Shown: positions 1-11,049, numbered from the stretch's first letter. The stretch is DNA of 64,000 nucleotides from Capitulum mitella (GCA_030062745.1 CP099839.1:7549115-7613114), one strand, 5' to 3'. Program-made: numbers and translations. Notes: generated by a model not told the origin, from the letters alone.

Positions 1-1357
1 TTCAAAGTGCCCCTGAAACTACCAAAGGAGTGCCTGAGACGTACTGGGGGACGCTGGAAAAGGAATCCGAAACCACTAGATGGCCCTGACACGGTAAACG
101 ATCCGAGACCACCAAAAAGTTGGCAAAAAAGTCTTCAGAAGCTACGAGGGGGCAGAGAGGCTCCTGAACCAGATACAGACAGGATATTTCAAATACAGGA
201 AGGGACGCAGCCGCCTAAAATCCGCCGTTGTTGTCATATTTCGGCGGCTTTATGGGGGGAACAAAACGCAAAATCTTCTGAAATGAGGAGACGCACTCGA
301 ATCTTTTCGCTTACTTTGTATGGTAAAAAAGTGCAAAATTGCATCGAATATTCCAGTCTGAACCCGAGTAAATCAACGTTTTTTTTCATATCTGAGGAGC
401 AAAAAATGGGGGCCCCAGCGGGGAGGAGGCCCCACGTTGACCATTCCCCCTGGCGAAATCCTGAATCCGCCCCTGATTGGCCCTTGGCATCACCTGTCAA
501 AATACTCTGAATTATCCTCCCAACATAATGCAATGAACGTCCGTTACCATGGGAGAATTTCACTCGTGGGCGATCTGAAGTCGACCGAATTTATCCATAT
601 AACGCGAAGAGACTGTGGGATTTTTATGCCAGTGTGATCAAAAACATGTTTTGTTCAAGTGAAACATTGCCCGTCCACACACAGATACACTGTTTGACTG
701 CAGAACATACCTTACCACAAAAGCAGCTGATGCAGTTCCAAAATCCAGCTTTGCAGGATATTAGCAAGCGCGAAATCATAATCTGAGCACGATTTATACT
801 CCATTTGCATATCTGACATGGCAAGAAACATAAGGGTCATTTGCAGTTGCTTTCGAGGATCAAACCACACTAGCAGGCATCATGTGTCCCCTCCAAAAAT
901 AATCATATCTAACTCAACGATCACATCGGTGTATCATAAATATCGACTTAGGGACGACGGGATAATGCTTCCCCTCCCACCCCACCCCACGACCGCACTT
1001 CTAATCAATACACCAGCAGACGATGCAGGTCATTTGGTCGACCTTCTCTCGGAGAATTCATTTTGCGATATGTTACGTAACCTAATGAAGGAAATGCCAT
1101 TTTAGAAGACAGAGACCATCATTACGAAAAACACAGATTACTTAAACCCGAAGACACAACATGAAACCAAGGTTACATTCTGACGACGGTGCATGTGACC
1201 CATCCTGAAGCCGATATCAACGTGTATTACCGCGCAAAATTACTTTTAATGGCTGCGAAAAAGTGTCGTTGGAATTTCTCAGAAGCTTCCCTTGCACGCA
1301 GACTTAGATAAAATGGCTTTTACCGTCTTTTAATTCTTCAAAGGAAAAATTTATTTC
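1..1357. other. Unassigned non-coding stretch
   Basis: I see no recognisable gene, RNA or transposon end here. Short open frames occur on both strands but show no splice boundaries, domain or codon bias. The sequence is of average composition and ends just before an AATAAA on the minus strand that belongs to the next feature. Confidence 0.4.
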
Positions 1358-1825
1358 CTATTTGAAATGCAACGCAGTCTCCAGCTCCACCGCCATATTG
1401 CCGGGCCGCTCCGCCGGCCGCGACTGATCCACTTCCCGGCCCTGAACACAGCGCCCTGCCGAGTCGTGCAGATTAATCGGCACGGCCACCCCGCGGGGGC
1501 CGTTCTTACCTCGGCGTCCGTCCAAACGGGGTCGAACCCAGTGCCACTGGTCGTCAGCAGCGGACGCCAGAAAGGTCTGACACAGAGCGTCAACAAGGCT
1601 CGCTCAGGCGTGGCAGGTGGGCAATGGAAGTCCAGGCACGCGCAGAATAGCGGGAGATAGGCAGCAGCTATTCTTGTGCGGGGGAGGGGGGTTGCGCGGC
1701 TTGGAGGCATGCTGCAGATCCCCTTCGTGAATGCGGAGTCGGCCGCCCGGCGGGTGTAGGGTCACCTTGACCGGCGTGGCGCCATTCCGGACATGTGCGG
1801 TCCGGATTGGTCGAGATGTCAGGTG
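1358..1825 (-). pseudogene. Exon-like frame interrupted by one TGA, with poly(A) signal
   Basis: One minus-strand frame runs 156 codons from 1825 to a TAG at 1358-1360. Its only internal stop is a TGA at 1604-1606. Both halves use mostly G/C-ending codons and read like ordinary protein. The distal half carries the stretches LVDALCQTFLASAADDQWHW and GPRGVAVPINLHDSAGR. An AATAAA lies a few bases beyond the stop (1350-1355, minus), as expected of a terminal exon with a very short 3' UTR. The TGA may be a real disabling change, or it may sit in a small intron, since candidate AGs lie just downstream. I recognise no family. The opposite strand also has a 97-codon frame, so the strand choice is an inference. 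Confidence 0.33.
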
Positions 1826-2325
1826 TCACGTGGTGTGCGGCGTTAAGGTCAGGTCGCCGGGTCGTGGGGAACTGAAATTGTTGAGACCGAGTTCAGGCCG
1901 AGCAGGCGGAACGGAGCGCGAGTCAAAACCGCCAGATTAGGAAAACAGAGCTGCAACTGACTCACTGAGTGACGGAGAAGACCACGCTTACACTTATTTT
2001 GTCGCTGTGCTCGTCGTGGTCCCTGCTCTCACACTCCCAGCACACGCCTCGTGCATCTAGTTAGTCCTTGTCGAGGAGCTCCGCATCCCTGGTGAGTTCC
2101 ATCGTCTGCACTGTATTCGGCCCGGCCTGCAGCAGTCCAGAAATTTCACGGTGCTCCTCGCGCTGCCTGCCGACTGGGACCGGCGCCGTCCAGGCCGCCT
2201 CTGCCAGGCCGAGCCGCCTCTGCCGGACTTCCTCTGCCAGGCCGCCACTGCCGGGCCACCTTCCTGGCCGCCTCCGCTGGCCGGGACGCCCTCGGGCGGG
2301 ACGTCCGAAGGCGTGCCGCCCGGCC

Positions 2326-2580
2326 TTATTGTGGCCGGCTGTGTACGTGATAACAGAGCGGCCGTCCTGTCAGGCGCAGCGGCGGCGCGGCGGCGGCGGC
2401 GGCGGCGCTCGGTGCTGTTGCCAGCTGAGCGTCGGCTCTGGTTGCCGGCGGGAGCGGGCGTTCGTCAGGGGCGGTCCGGCCGGAGCGCCCTAAAACCGGA
2501 CCGGGAGACGGGAGGATGATGGTGGCAACGGTGCCACCACCGGCACGACCCAGACTGCGTCTCACTCGGCGAGTCCAGAA
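2326..2580 (-). CDS. Hypothetical exon with poly-alanine tract
   Basis: An 85-codon minus-strand frame is bounded upstream by a TAG at 2581-2583 and ends at TAA. It uses G/C-ending codons heavily and encodes a run of about seven alanines from the (CGG)n repeat at 2377-2406. There is no ATG at its upstream edge. The TAG follows a tract that could serve as a splice acceptor, so this would be an internal or terminal exon rather than a whole gene. It lies upstream of the 1358-1825 frame on the same strand and could belong to the same transcription unit. Plus-strand frames through the same CpG island are also open, and no domain is recognised. Confidence 0.25.
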   Translation of the reverse strand, partial: FWTRRVRRSLGRAGGGTVATIILPSPGPVLGRSGRTAPDERPLPPATRADAQLATAPSAAAAAAAPPLRLTGRPLCYHVHSRPQ

Positions 2581-4088
2581 CTACGGACCTGGCTTGTGAT
2601 CACGACCAGAGCTCCTGCACAAATTTCTTGTTTTCTTTTTTGTGACTTTTTTAATTCATGAAACAGAAACTGCACAGAATTCAAAACTCCCACAAAAGTT
2701 CTTTTGCCGTGTTTTTTTCTGAATCTACGTCTCGTCTTTCACCAAGGTTGTATTTCTGTATGCACCTCGGCAAAAGTACGTGAGGAACTGCGTCAATTTC
2801 CTTGACTTCTCTTTCACCATGGCAGAAATGCGATGATTTAAGGCGTCGTTGCCGCGCAATGTTTGTATTCGTGACGAAAAGTTTCCAATCACGGAAGGCG
2901 AATACCACTGACGTCACATTTCTCGACAGTTCTGGCTCAGTTCTTGTCGCACCATTCAAAGCAGACCTTACCATAGTTGTATACTGTTTCGTGGCTATTC
3001 CGTTAACCTTCATGTCATTACTGATCCTGTTGCTTCAAGATGTGTATTCTTGGCTTCACCTAGTTATGCGTCCTCCGATGGATACGTGTGAGACAACATT
3101 GGTGTGGTTTTCGGAAAATGATTGTGGATGCCCAAAACGCATATGGGGACATTCAGACATTGCGTTTCGAAGGGGGGAGGGGGTCGTGACAGGCGTTTAT
3201 GCCTAAAGTTCAGAGAAATGAGTTCAAAAAAGTATTACGGGAGGTAAATTATGGAAAGATGACTTCCGTAAATCATAGATGGCTTTATGGCGGTACCATC
3301 CTTTAAGAGCATATATCTGGTTTTTCCGGTATCCCAAAAACGCATTCCGGGTCGTATTTAAGATTGGTTAAGGATTACCATGTAAATGAAACATGCATTT
3401 TGGTCATCTTAGACCAGTATTTCTTGCATTGTAGTTATGGTGTTTATCGACAGTGATATCGGAGGGCAAAATACAATCCGCAATACTAGAGAAAGGAGCC
3501 AATCGGCGAACGGAAAATACGTAGGTAAACCTTGGAGGCACCCGATGCTTACCCAACACTCTGTCTTGCTGCACCATATGCAGTTACAAACGGCAGCGAC
3601 GACTGTTTTGACAAACAACATTAACATATTTCCACCTATTCACATACTATATATACCTGCGTTATTATTGTTATATTTAATACATACCTGCGAAGGGGAT
3701 TCCAGGAACAGAAGCGATACTTGCACGAACCCTTCATGGCCGCCATCATAATTTTGGTGTTCGTCCAATGCCGTAGATTTTGACATCGCTGAGGCTAACT
3801 ATACGCTAACCTGATTTATCGGCGATTGTAGTGTTGAAAAGAAAATGTGGTAAATAGATTAAACTTGGGCTGGCAGCCAGCCTACTCACCTACCCCAGTA
3901 AAATATGAACAAGGGCGTCGATTTCTGTAAATGATTGGGTGGACCGAGCCGAGGGCCCGACAACCTAACCTCCCCCTAAATGTGGGTTTCTCAACGGATT
4001 TAGCCCACTATATTTTGACCAACAGAAATTGACGTTTTTTTTGTTACTGTTTATCAAATGAAAATTTTCGTTTATCCCCATGTATACA

Positions 4089-4094
<6 letters not shown>

Positions 4095-4141
<47 letters not shown>
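4095..4141. repeat. (TA)n microsatellite
   Basis: An uninterrupted TA dinucleotide run occurs in the left half of MITE family B. The same position in the second MITE copy (about 9590-9634) also carries a TA run, so it is an inherited part of the element. Confidence 0.95.
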
Positions 4142-4144
<3 letters not shown>

Positions 4145-4989
4145 TACGGAGATATAAGATAGAAAGATATGGGCGCCAAATGACCATAGGTGGGCATCGT
4201 TACTAAAAAATGTAACTTCGTTACTCGTTACTCCGTTACTCAAAAAAGCCAGTCCGTTACTCGTTACTCCGTTACTCTGCCTTAAAAAGTAACGGAAGTT
4301 ATCGTTACTCCGTTATTCCGTTACTTTTGAAATGCAGTGAAAACCAAGCGAACGCGGGTTTTAAGTCTTTTATGCTGCTTTGTGGTTGTAAAACGCATTC
4401 CATATACAAAGAAAGAAACAAAAAGCGCTTACCCCAAACACTCCGCTAGCTGCCCATTGCCTTCACCAGCCGTTGTAGAGTCGGCGGCGCCGGGACAACA
4501 GCCGCGGCGGGTATTCTACCACTGTGTTAGCCACAATGTTCAAACCAACGAATTCCTGTTCATTGCCCGCGGCGCCGACGGAGCGGGAACAACCGGCGCT
4601 GGAGCGGACGCATGCAGAATGCGACAAACAGCGGACATCTATCGACTGGGTTTGATCAACAATGCCTCTCGAAGTATTCGCCCTGAACATAATGGTCTCC
4701 GTTCAGAGCTCGTTTCGGCCTCGCAAACTTCTTGTTTTGTTTTGAAATTATGTGTGTGTATTAGTTTGTGTACGTACGCGTGCGTTGAGGTAAGATTCCT
4801 GATACCCCTGACGTTTTTTTAATACCAAACGACGAAGGACTCAAAAAAACATGACTGATATGGGTTTTATTGTTGTGAAATAAAATACTAAAAAAAGGTG
4901 CTTTAGTAGCTCTTCAGCACCCTTGAAAAGACAAATTAGCTATAAAAACATGGTCATAAGTAAGATGCAACAGAGGATGTTAGCTGCTC

Positions 4990-5366
4990 ACAAGTGGCGC
5001 GTTTTGAAACCATGACGTGACCTGACCTGACCCCTGTGAAAAGCCAAAATTGATATCAATGAACTCGCTATTGTCTTACGGTTCAGTATATGTCGCTCAA
5101 GCTCAGCTTTTCAGGGACACGGTATTGTGTCTATTTACCTAATTCCAAGGACGCGTTTTGACCTTTCATGGCGTCTGGTGGCCTCAAAATTGACCTGAGG
5201 TCAAAGCTCTTGAATGTTTTCGTCTCGGTTTGACAAAACCTTTCCGCCGGTGTTTTCCTTTCTTCCGTGCGATATATCGGAGCCGAGATCCTGGGAGGTG
5301 CGGAAATCCGCGCCCCCCCCCCCCTCCAGCCGGGCAAAGGGCATTCTGAGCCCGGCCGGAGACGGG
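4990..5366 (-). mobile_element. Family T element, partial, left end at 5366
   Basis: The right portion reads as the reverse complement of a family T left end. The word 'cgagatcctgggagg' (5284) is followed by a C14 run, a 'ccgg' hairpin and CGGG against TTAA (5367-5370). Interior TGACCTGACCTGACC words occur near 5016. The opposite end is not visible, so the copy is truncated. It lies inside the hAT element. Confidence 0.55.
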
Positions 5367-5385
5367 TTAAAAACACTTCATTTAA

Positions 5386-6215
5386 CCCTATTCCCTGTGG
5401 GGGGGGGGCAGATTCTGCTACCCGTGTCTTTTTGCTTGTCGCTCCCACACTGTTTGCCGCAGCGCCACAAGATTTTCTGGCATTTCATGGAATTGATAAA
5501 CACGTGTTTTGTCAACATTTAAAAAAAAATCGGTCCCGAAGAGGCGGTTCCAAGCCCCCGTTTTCGGCGGTAATGTGCTGTACGTGAAGCTGCAAAGTTG
5601 TGCGGTTCACTGTCGTGACATTTTGAGTAGACATAAAGATCACTGACTCATTTATATAGTCATACACATCCTAAACAATGCGTATACACACACATTTTCA
5701 GGCGAACGCACACCCAGGTACTGAAAAAATGGGGGAGCACACTGTTGTGCTTATGGTGCCCTCCCAATTTTGTTTACCTGGATCCACCTCTGCGCTACAT
5801 ATAAACTTAAACTGGCTTGCTAGTTGTACATCTGATGTTTATATCACCCAAAACAAACAAAAACAAAGGAAATTTCTTATTTCAAAAATCACCCTTCTTG
5901 GACAAAATCACCCTGGAACTGCGTATGGTTTTCTATTTTAAATTTCAGCTTTCGGTATATAAAAGACTTGGACATTCCAAGCTGAACCGTGTTATTCTCA
6001 TGAAAATTAGTTGGTAAACACGGCCGCAGTGACCTTTCAAAAATCCCCAAATTTTGGAGTTTGTTTGCCCCACGCCCTATTTTCGCAATTTTTGAATTTC
6101 TGGGGTCCGGAATTGGAGATCTCGTCGAAACATATTAAATGGCATTCATCCCATCAACATTGGACGAATGAATCTCGAGATCTCTGGGAGGGCGGGGCGG
6201 GGAGGGGGCAGAATT
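5386..6215 (-). mobile_element. Family T element, second copy in tandem
   Basis: TTAA (5382-5385) is followed by CCCTATTCCC and a G10 run, matching the reverse complement of the right end of the 55881-57087 copy, including the 'gccgcagcgccacaagattt' analogue at 5457. The far side carries 'tctcgagatctctgggaggg' near 6170, matching the family's left end. The outermost left terminus is degraded, so the boundary near 6215 is approximate. Only 15 bp separate the two copies, which share orientation. Confidence 0.6.
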
Positions 6216-6224
6216 GGTAATCTT

Positions 6225-6341
6225 CACCTTTCGGCCAATGCATATTTTTCGAAGGTGCAAAAGTGGCAACGGCTCATATCATGTTTGAGTTTGGGTCCTC
6301 ACTTCTGCGTCTACAGAAAATAATGTGTCAGCCGAAAGGTG
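6225..6341. repeat. Short inverted-repeat block inside hAT
   Basis: CACCTTTCGGC at 6225-6235 is inverted at 6331-6341 (GCCGAAAGGTG), enclosing 117 bp. The words following each (TTTCGGCCA..ATATTTTT) are also direct repeats of each other, and another copy lies near 6715. This may be a miniature element or subterminal repeat of the hAT. Confidence 0.5.
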
Positions 6342-6432
6342 TTTCGGCCAGTTGATATTTTTTTCGGGAACGCAGGAGTGGTAACTCGAATCGCATGGAC
6401 AATGTAGCCTGTCCTCCAAGTTAAAAATGATT

Positions 6433-6450
6433 TAACCTAACCTAACCAAA
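6433..6450. repeat. Short TTAGG-like run
   Basis: A short CCTAA-type run (AACCTAACCTAACC) equals a few units of the arthropod telomere repeat on the minus strand. It is far too short to be a telomere and could be chance or an interstitial remnant. Confidence 0.3.
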
Positions 6451-6932
6451 ACCTACTGTATGGTTGCAGGGATTGCCCTAGATGGGCATGTAAAACTAAT
6501 TTTTTGTTAGGTTCAATTTGCCTGTTTTTTGGTTTAGTTAGCTCGTATCGGCTGAAGGCAAACATGTGTCAACTGAATCAAAATTCAAGAGTTACCTAAC
6601 CAAGTCAGTTTACACACCCAGTAGGGGCCAGTGCTTAGAAAAATACCTGAATGGGCTAAATTGTTCACACAACTTGTGTTGCCACGTCCGCGTCCCCAAA
6701 AATTACGCGTAAGCGTCGGCCGAAAGGTAGATTACCGCAGATCTGCCCCCCCAGGGTAATGTGAATCTCACTGCCTGCAGCGAATATGGTTAAGGCAAAT
6801 AGTCCAAGCAATAGTCGACAAGCTTCATAATTATGCTTCACTACTGACAACTTATTGTGGAATTTATAATCACCTGGAAATACCGTAAATAATGTTTCCT
6901 CTTGATATGTGCCATTAGCTTGAAAGGCTACT

Positions 6933-7148
6933 CTAGTGACCCTTAATTATAACCTCTTTCGGTCGGCACAGAACATACGTAAAAATGACGTTTTTCCCCT
7001 CCTCCTTAAACTCAAAGTACGTTTCTGGATATGGCCATGGGTGACCCAGACCGGGCTCGTCCTCTGCCTCCGAAGCTGAGGCACCGTCGGACTCGGAGTC
7101 AAGGTTTTCGACCTCCAGTGGCGGCGTAAAGACGCCTTGATGGGACAT
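6933..7148 (-). pseudogene. hAT transposase N-terminal fragment (BED-like zinc finger)
   Basis: A true ATG (7146-7148, minus) opens a 71-codon frame. It starts with an acidic serine-rich leader (residues about 15-30). The stretch HPWPYPETYFEFKEEGKNVI and then VLCRPKE follow, with the aromatic-hydrophobic-Cys-x-x-like layout seen at the start of BED-type fingers of hAT transposases. Only one cysteine of the expected pair is present. In-frame stops directly follow, where a His-containing helix would be expected. It lies inside the hAT TIRs in the interior orientation expected of its own transposase. The remainder of the catalytic domain is not found, so it is a relic. Confidence 0.5.
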
Positions 7149-9141
7149 TTTAGTGTCAGGTAGTTAAAATTTCTGGCCAGTCAAGAATCAATCACCACTC
7201 CATCACCCCATGGACATCACAGATCCAAGGCCATGGCGGCAGTAATCATGTGCTCAACAGCCTTGAGTGATCTTGGCGGGGAACCGTGTGGCGGTGGTAA
7301 GCAATCCGTGACGGACTTGAGACAACATTGAAAACTGCTGTCAGCTGGCTGTTCCAGTATAAATGACAATAACTTTGATATCTTTTAGCCTGAAAAATGA
7401 CGACTGGTTAATTTATAATTTTAAGTCATATCAAACTTACGCATAATTCAGTACTTTTGTCCTAAAAGAGACCAAAGTCAGCTGGCCTTTATACTGAACC
7501 ATTGCTGTCAGCTTGCCGTCAACGTTTATCAGCTGACGAATATTGTCAACAAGTCTACGCCGCGATTGTCAGCTGAGTGCGCGCCCAGCCGCGCTTGTAT
7601 CGCCGCACGCTATTGGGTGTTGGCTATTCAAGTAGCCAATGGGTGTGCCGATGCAAATAAAGCCGGGCGGTGTCTGTAAGGAGTTTAAAAAGTAACGGAG
7701 TAACGGAGTAACGGAGTAACGGACCAAAAAGTAACGGAGTAACGGACCACAAAAGTAACTTCCGTTACTCAGTCCGTTACAGTAAAATAAAAGTAACGAG
7801 TCCGTTACTCCGTTACTAAAAAAAGTAACTTCGTTAGTAACGGAGTAACGGAGTAACGGACCAGTGCCCACCTATGCAAATGACCCTGCAGTCGGTGCGC
7901 CCCTAAGCCCCAATAACCAACCAACCAAGATAGAAAGATAGATACATCACATTAAACTTTATTCTTCACTCTCTGCCTATCTCTAATCTACTGCGGCCGT
8001 ATTTTTCGTTATTATTACTCAGTTCCCTATATAACTGGTAGACATATTGAGTGGGCCCAAGCGAACATTGGGTGGGCCCAAATCAACATTGAGTGGGCCA
8101 GGGTCCTCTCAAAAGAATACAAATCGACACCCCTGAATATGAACAAACGAGAGCGAGTTGGCAAGAATGAATGGTGCCTAAGCTTTGATTAATAAAAATG
8201 TTCTCTTCATTCGTACGTGCACAGTTAAAAAATCACGATTTGAGTAGATATACTGCCTTTGATGGAGGACTTTTCTCCACGACCCGGCTTGACACAACAG
8301 TGCTTGGAGGGTGGTGGGGAAAAGCAACTGTGTGGATGACAATGGAGTAAATGAGTTCCGATTATAGTTTGCAAAGCTGATTTTAGGTGGTTAACGTCAT
8401 GGGACTGAGAATATAACTATATTTCAATAATTGAACAATTTAAGTTGTGGGTGCCCAGATCGTATTGTGGGTGCCCATTTCCACTTTGTGGGTGCCGAGA
8501 CACCCACAAAGAGATAGGAAACCACGCCTCTGCGGGCAGCCAACACAGACGATAGTACGGCCCAAGACCGCAAGTAACATGTGCCACAAAAACACTGAAA
8601 CACAGAAGTACCACAAAAACAATGCGACACATATACCAGATGGTACCCGTGTCAACTCACCGTCGAAGCAGATCCTACCTAGGTATTTGCCGACATAAGG
8701 AAGCAAAAACATGGTTTCGTTCCGTGGCTACCTGTACAACAAGCAATAGCAAGACTCCTGGTTTATCGTTCATCAGGCTCTCAAAGGGCCAGGGAACAGC
8801 CGGGTTGGGTCAGGTTTTGAAGACTTTTCAAAAGGTATGCTAACTAAGAGTGTCTTGTAAACTACGAAATAAGGTTCTTAGATCATTTTCGGAATTTGAG
8901 AAAATAACATCAGTGGAAAAGGCAAATCGACATGAATCTGCATGCCACCATTTGACACGCTGTACAGGATAAATGGTAAAAGTTATGCGGAAATGGCTCG
9001 AGACTTTCCTGTTAATTAACGGTTACTCTACTCTATGGTTATTGTTAAATGGCATAATTTCCCTCTATTCAGAAAATACGACGACGTTTCAGCTGCATTG
9101 AATCACTAAGTGCCATGGCGGTTTAGGCTCGTGAATACCAG

Positions 9142-9341
9142 TGACGTCACGCGCCTGCGCCACGGAACGGTCACATCGCCGGATGACTGTACGTGGTATA
9201 TAAGGCCTTGCTGTAGTCTAAGCTGGTAAATATCACGACCGCATGTGGCTAAAGCGACGGTCATTTGCTGCAGAAGTGTCCAAATGTTATGCTGTAGCTT
9301 TTTGATGAAGATACAAAAGCAGATGTCTTGGCTCCGTGAGT
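9142..9341 (+). promoter_or_regulatory. Candidate RNA polymerase II core promoter and first exon
   Basis: A palindromic CRE (TGACGTCA, 9142-9149) lies about 50 bp upstream of a consensus TATA box (TATATAAGG, 9197-9205). An initiation site would fall near 9227. A GTGAGT splice donor follows at 9336-9341, so the interval 9227-9335 could be a non-coding first exon. It contains only a 20-codon upstream frame. The downstream MITE (9406) and retrotransposon debris give no obvious second exon, so the transcript, if any, is unknown. Confidence 0.4.
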
Positions 9342-9405
9342 GAAGAAGCCATCTTGGATGGCATGAGTAACTATAATTTGCACCATGTTTTGTTTTAATT
9401 CATTG

Positions 9406-9585
9406 CAGGGGCGTCAGTTTCCGCAAATGATTGGGTGGGCCGAACTGTGAGCCCGACAACCTAGCCTTTCCCCATAAGTGGGTTTCTTAATGGATTTTTT
9501 AACCGACTTTATTGAAATCAATGGGATTTTTGAGTTCTTGCTACTATTTTTCAGATAAAAACATTGGGTACATCCCATTTATATA

Positions 9586-9637
<52 letters not shown>

Positions 9638-9858
9638 TACGGAAGATAAAAAGACAGATAAATACATCACTTTATGCTTTATTCTATACTTTTTGCCTGT
9701 TTTTTTTATTTATTGCGGCCGTTTCTTTCGTTATTTTTGCCCAATTCCCTTTGAAACTGGCAGAAAATATTGGAGGGGCCCAAACCAACATTGGAGGGGC
9801 CCAGTTCAACATTGGATGGGCCAGAATCCCCTCGAAAGAATACAAATCGACACCCCAG
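9406..9858 (+). mobile_element. hAT-type MITE (family B), copy 2
   Basis: Termini CAGGGGCGTCAGTTT and AAATCGACACCCCAG are imperfect inverted repeats. The flanks ATTCATTG (9398-9405) and GTTCAATG (9859-9866) match at 6 of 8 positions, as for an old 8-bp target duplication. The interior aligns along its length with copy 1, including the (TA)n at about 9590-9634 and three 'ggggccca' words near 9775-9815. No coding capacity. Confidence 0.7.
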
Positions 9859-9866
9859 GTTCAATG

Positions 9867-11049
9867 CCAGCAAAGAATGGATGCATGCTACGGGTTGCCT
9901 GATGTGCTTGTAGTTATATGTGTAATATTTTGTATCATTTCCTTGAGTCTAAAACTCCTTTGTTTTTGATGATACGCGATCTGTTTTCATTTCAGATAAA
10001 TTGAATATGGTTGGCATTTGGCACTGAACAAACAAATATGTGTCAGGTGATGCTGTGGCATAACTGGACGAAAATTAGCATTTGGTGAGAATAAAAAGAA
10101 GAGACTAGGAAAAGGCGGTTCTTCCCATTCCCTGAAGATGAGCGTGACCAAAGGGGAGACGAGAAGTGTTTAAGTTTCCAGGATTACCTATGATGTAAGA
10201 TTTATATTGTGCTTGGCAGCTGGAGTCCGGGCCTCCTCTATGGAAGTTTGACGGCGGGGCTACGTCATCCCATCAGACTCAGGCATACCAAAAACTGAAT
10301 TGCCGTTTCCCGCAAAAAAAAAAACATTTCCTGTCATTGAAGCAGTTCAAATAAACCTAGCATTTCATATGGTGGAAAATTGTTTCTTCCGTAATACAAC
10401 CGAAAAACTGAACACACATAATTAAAGCTATTAGAAACAAGGACAATGGAACCTGTATGGATAATAGGGGAGGGAAGGAAGCGTGATTCTTACCTGGTTT
10501 CTTTACATGTAGCGCCATAGGGTTAGTATTAAATGTTGCCCAAAGTTGGGGGGAAGCAGCTGCCCCCCCCCTGCCCACCAGTTCCAACGCCCCTCAGTAG
10601 AAATGTATCTGGGATTGCCTACACAGAATGGCAGGTAGTGGTCCCTGAAACCACCAAGAATAGGGAACATGTCATATTTGGCATAAATGAGATCAGACAA
10701 ACTGAGACTGAATTTCATGATGACGTATCAAGACAGACAGCTGACACACAAAGTGTGTGCTCAATAAGGTGGTGTCCCAAACCCATGCCTACAAAACCTG
10801 AAGCTCATGATCATCGGCATCATTCATTTTGCATCATGGGAAAAGACTGGCATATGGCTGAAGACCACATTACTTCACAATTAGGCAACATTTATGGAAA
10901 AATTAGAAAATTTTCCTGCTGTGAAGATGTTTGGAGGTGCAAAGAATTGCGTCGAAATGACTCCCGCTACGTCCCATACGCTTGGACTACAATGAATGAC
11001 TGAGCTTCCTGTTGTCAATCTCATTTCCTGTTCCTGTTGTCTGTTAGTT
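9867..11049. other. Unassigned stretch with one transposon end
   Basis: Mostly featureless. Near 10556-10600 a poly-C run followed by 'ccagttccaacgcccct' looks like the end of a G-run-ended MITE in minus orientation. A 156-codon plus frame at 10533-11003 begins inside that repeat end and has no domain I recognise, so I do not call it a gene. Confidence 0.35.

Larger units (their letters stand above)
4185..7876 (-). mobile_element. hAT superfamily DNA transposon, decayed, 3692 bp
   Basis: A perfect 12-bp terminal inverted repeat CATAGGTGGGCA lies at 4185-4196 and inverted at 7865-7876. It is flanked by an exact 8-bp target duplication CAAATGAC (4177-4184 and 7877-7884). Just inside both ends are arrays of GTTACTCC/GGAGTAAC words (4198-4335 and 7688-7862), a subterminal layout typical of hAT elements. 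A minus-strand frame at 6933-7148 resembles the start of a hAT transposase. The rest of the transposase is not recognisable, and the left-centre is occupied by two family T insertions. The element lies inside a MITE that itself lies inside family U. Confidence 0.85.
3910..8135 (+). mobile_element. hAT-type MITE (family B), copy 1, itself interrupted
   Basis: The terminal inverted repeats are CAAGGGCGTCGATTT at 3910 and AAATCGACACCCCTG ending at 8135. An 8-bp direct repeat AATATGAA flanks both sides (3902-3909 and 8136-8143). The other copy of the host element (near 20600) has a single uninterrupted version of this site, which confirms the insertion. Minus the 3.7-kb hAT inside it, the element is about 530 bp. 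It shares a central (TA)n, the CAACCTA block near 3960 and a run of 'gggcccaa' words near 8055-8100 with the second copy at 9406-9858. The 8-bp duplication and CA(A/G)GGG ends fit the hAT superfamily. It carries no transposase. Confidence 0.72.
3097..8532 (+). mobile_element. Family U element, copy 1, split by nested insertions
   Basis: The sequence 3128-3909 continued at 8136-8510 matches, in reverse complement, 20105-21400 over roughly 1.15 kb. It includes distinctive words such as the 'ggctggcagccagc' region near 3870 and the triple 'gggtgccca' near 8454-8500. Putative ends are CATTGGTGTGGTTT at 3097 and the stretch ending ACGCCTCTG at 8532, the latter resembling the inverse of CAGGGGTATGGTTT at 20080. 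No transposase frame is visible, so it is probably a non-autonomous DNA element. Its outer target duplication is not identifiable. The 4.2 kb between 3910 and 8135 is a later insertion. Confidence 0.6.

Noticed and set aside
1367-1660. 97-codon plus ORF with ATG
   Set aside because: It competes with the minus frame that has bias on both sides of its TGA and an adjacent AATAAA. The minus reading is preferred, without certainty.
6433-6450. Telomere-type TTAGG array
   Set aside because: Only about three units, which is not a telomere and too little to classify the organism.
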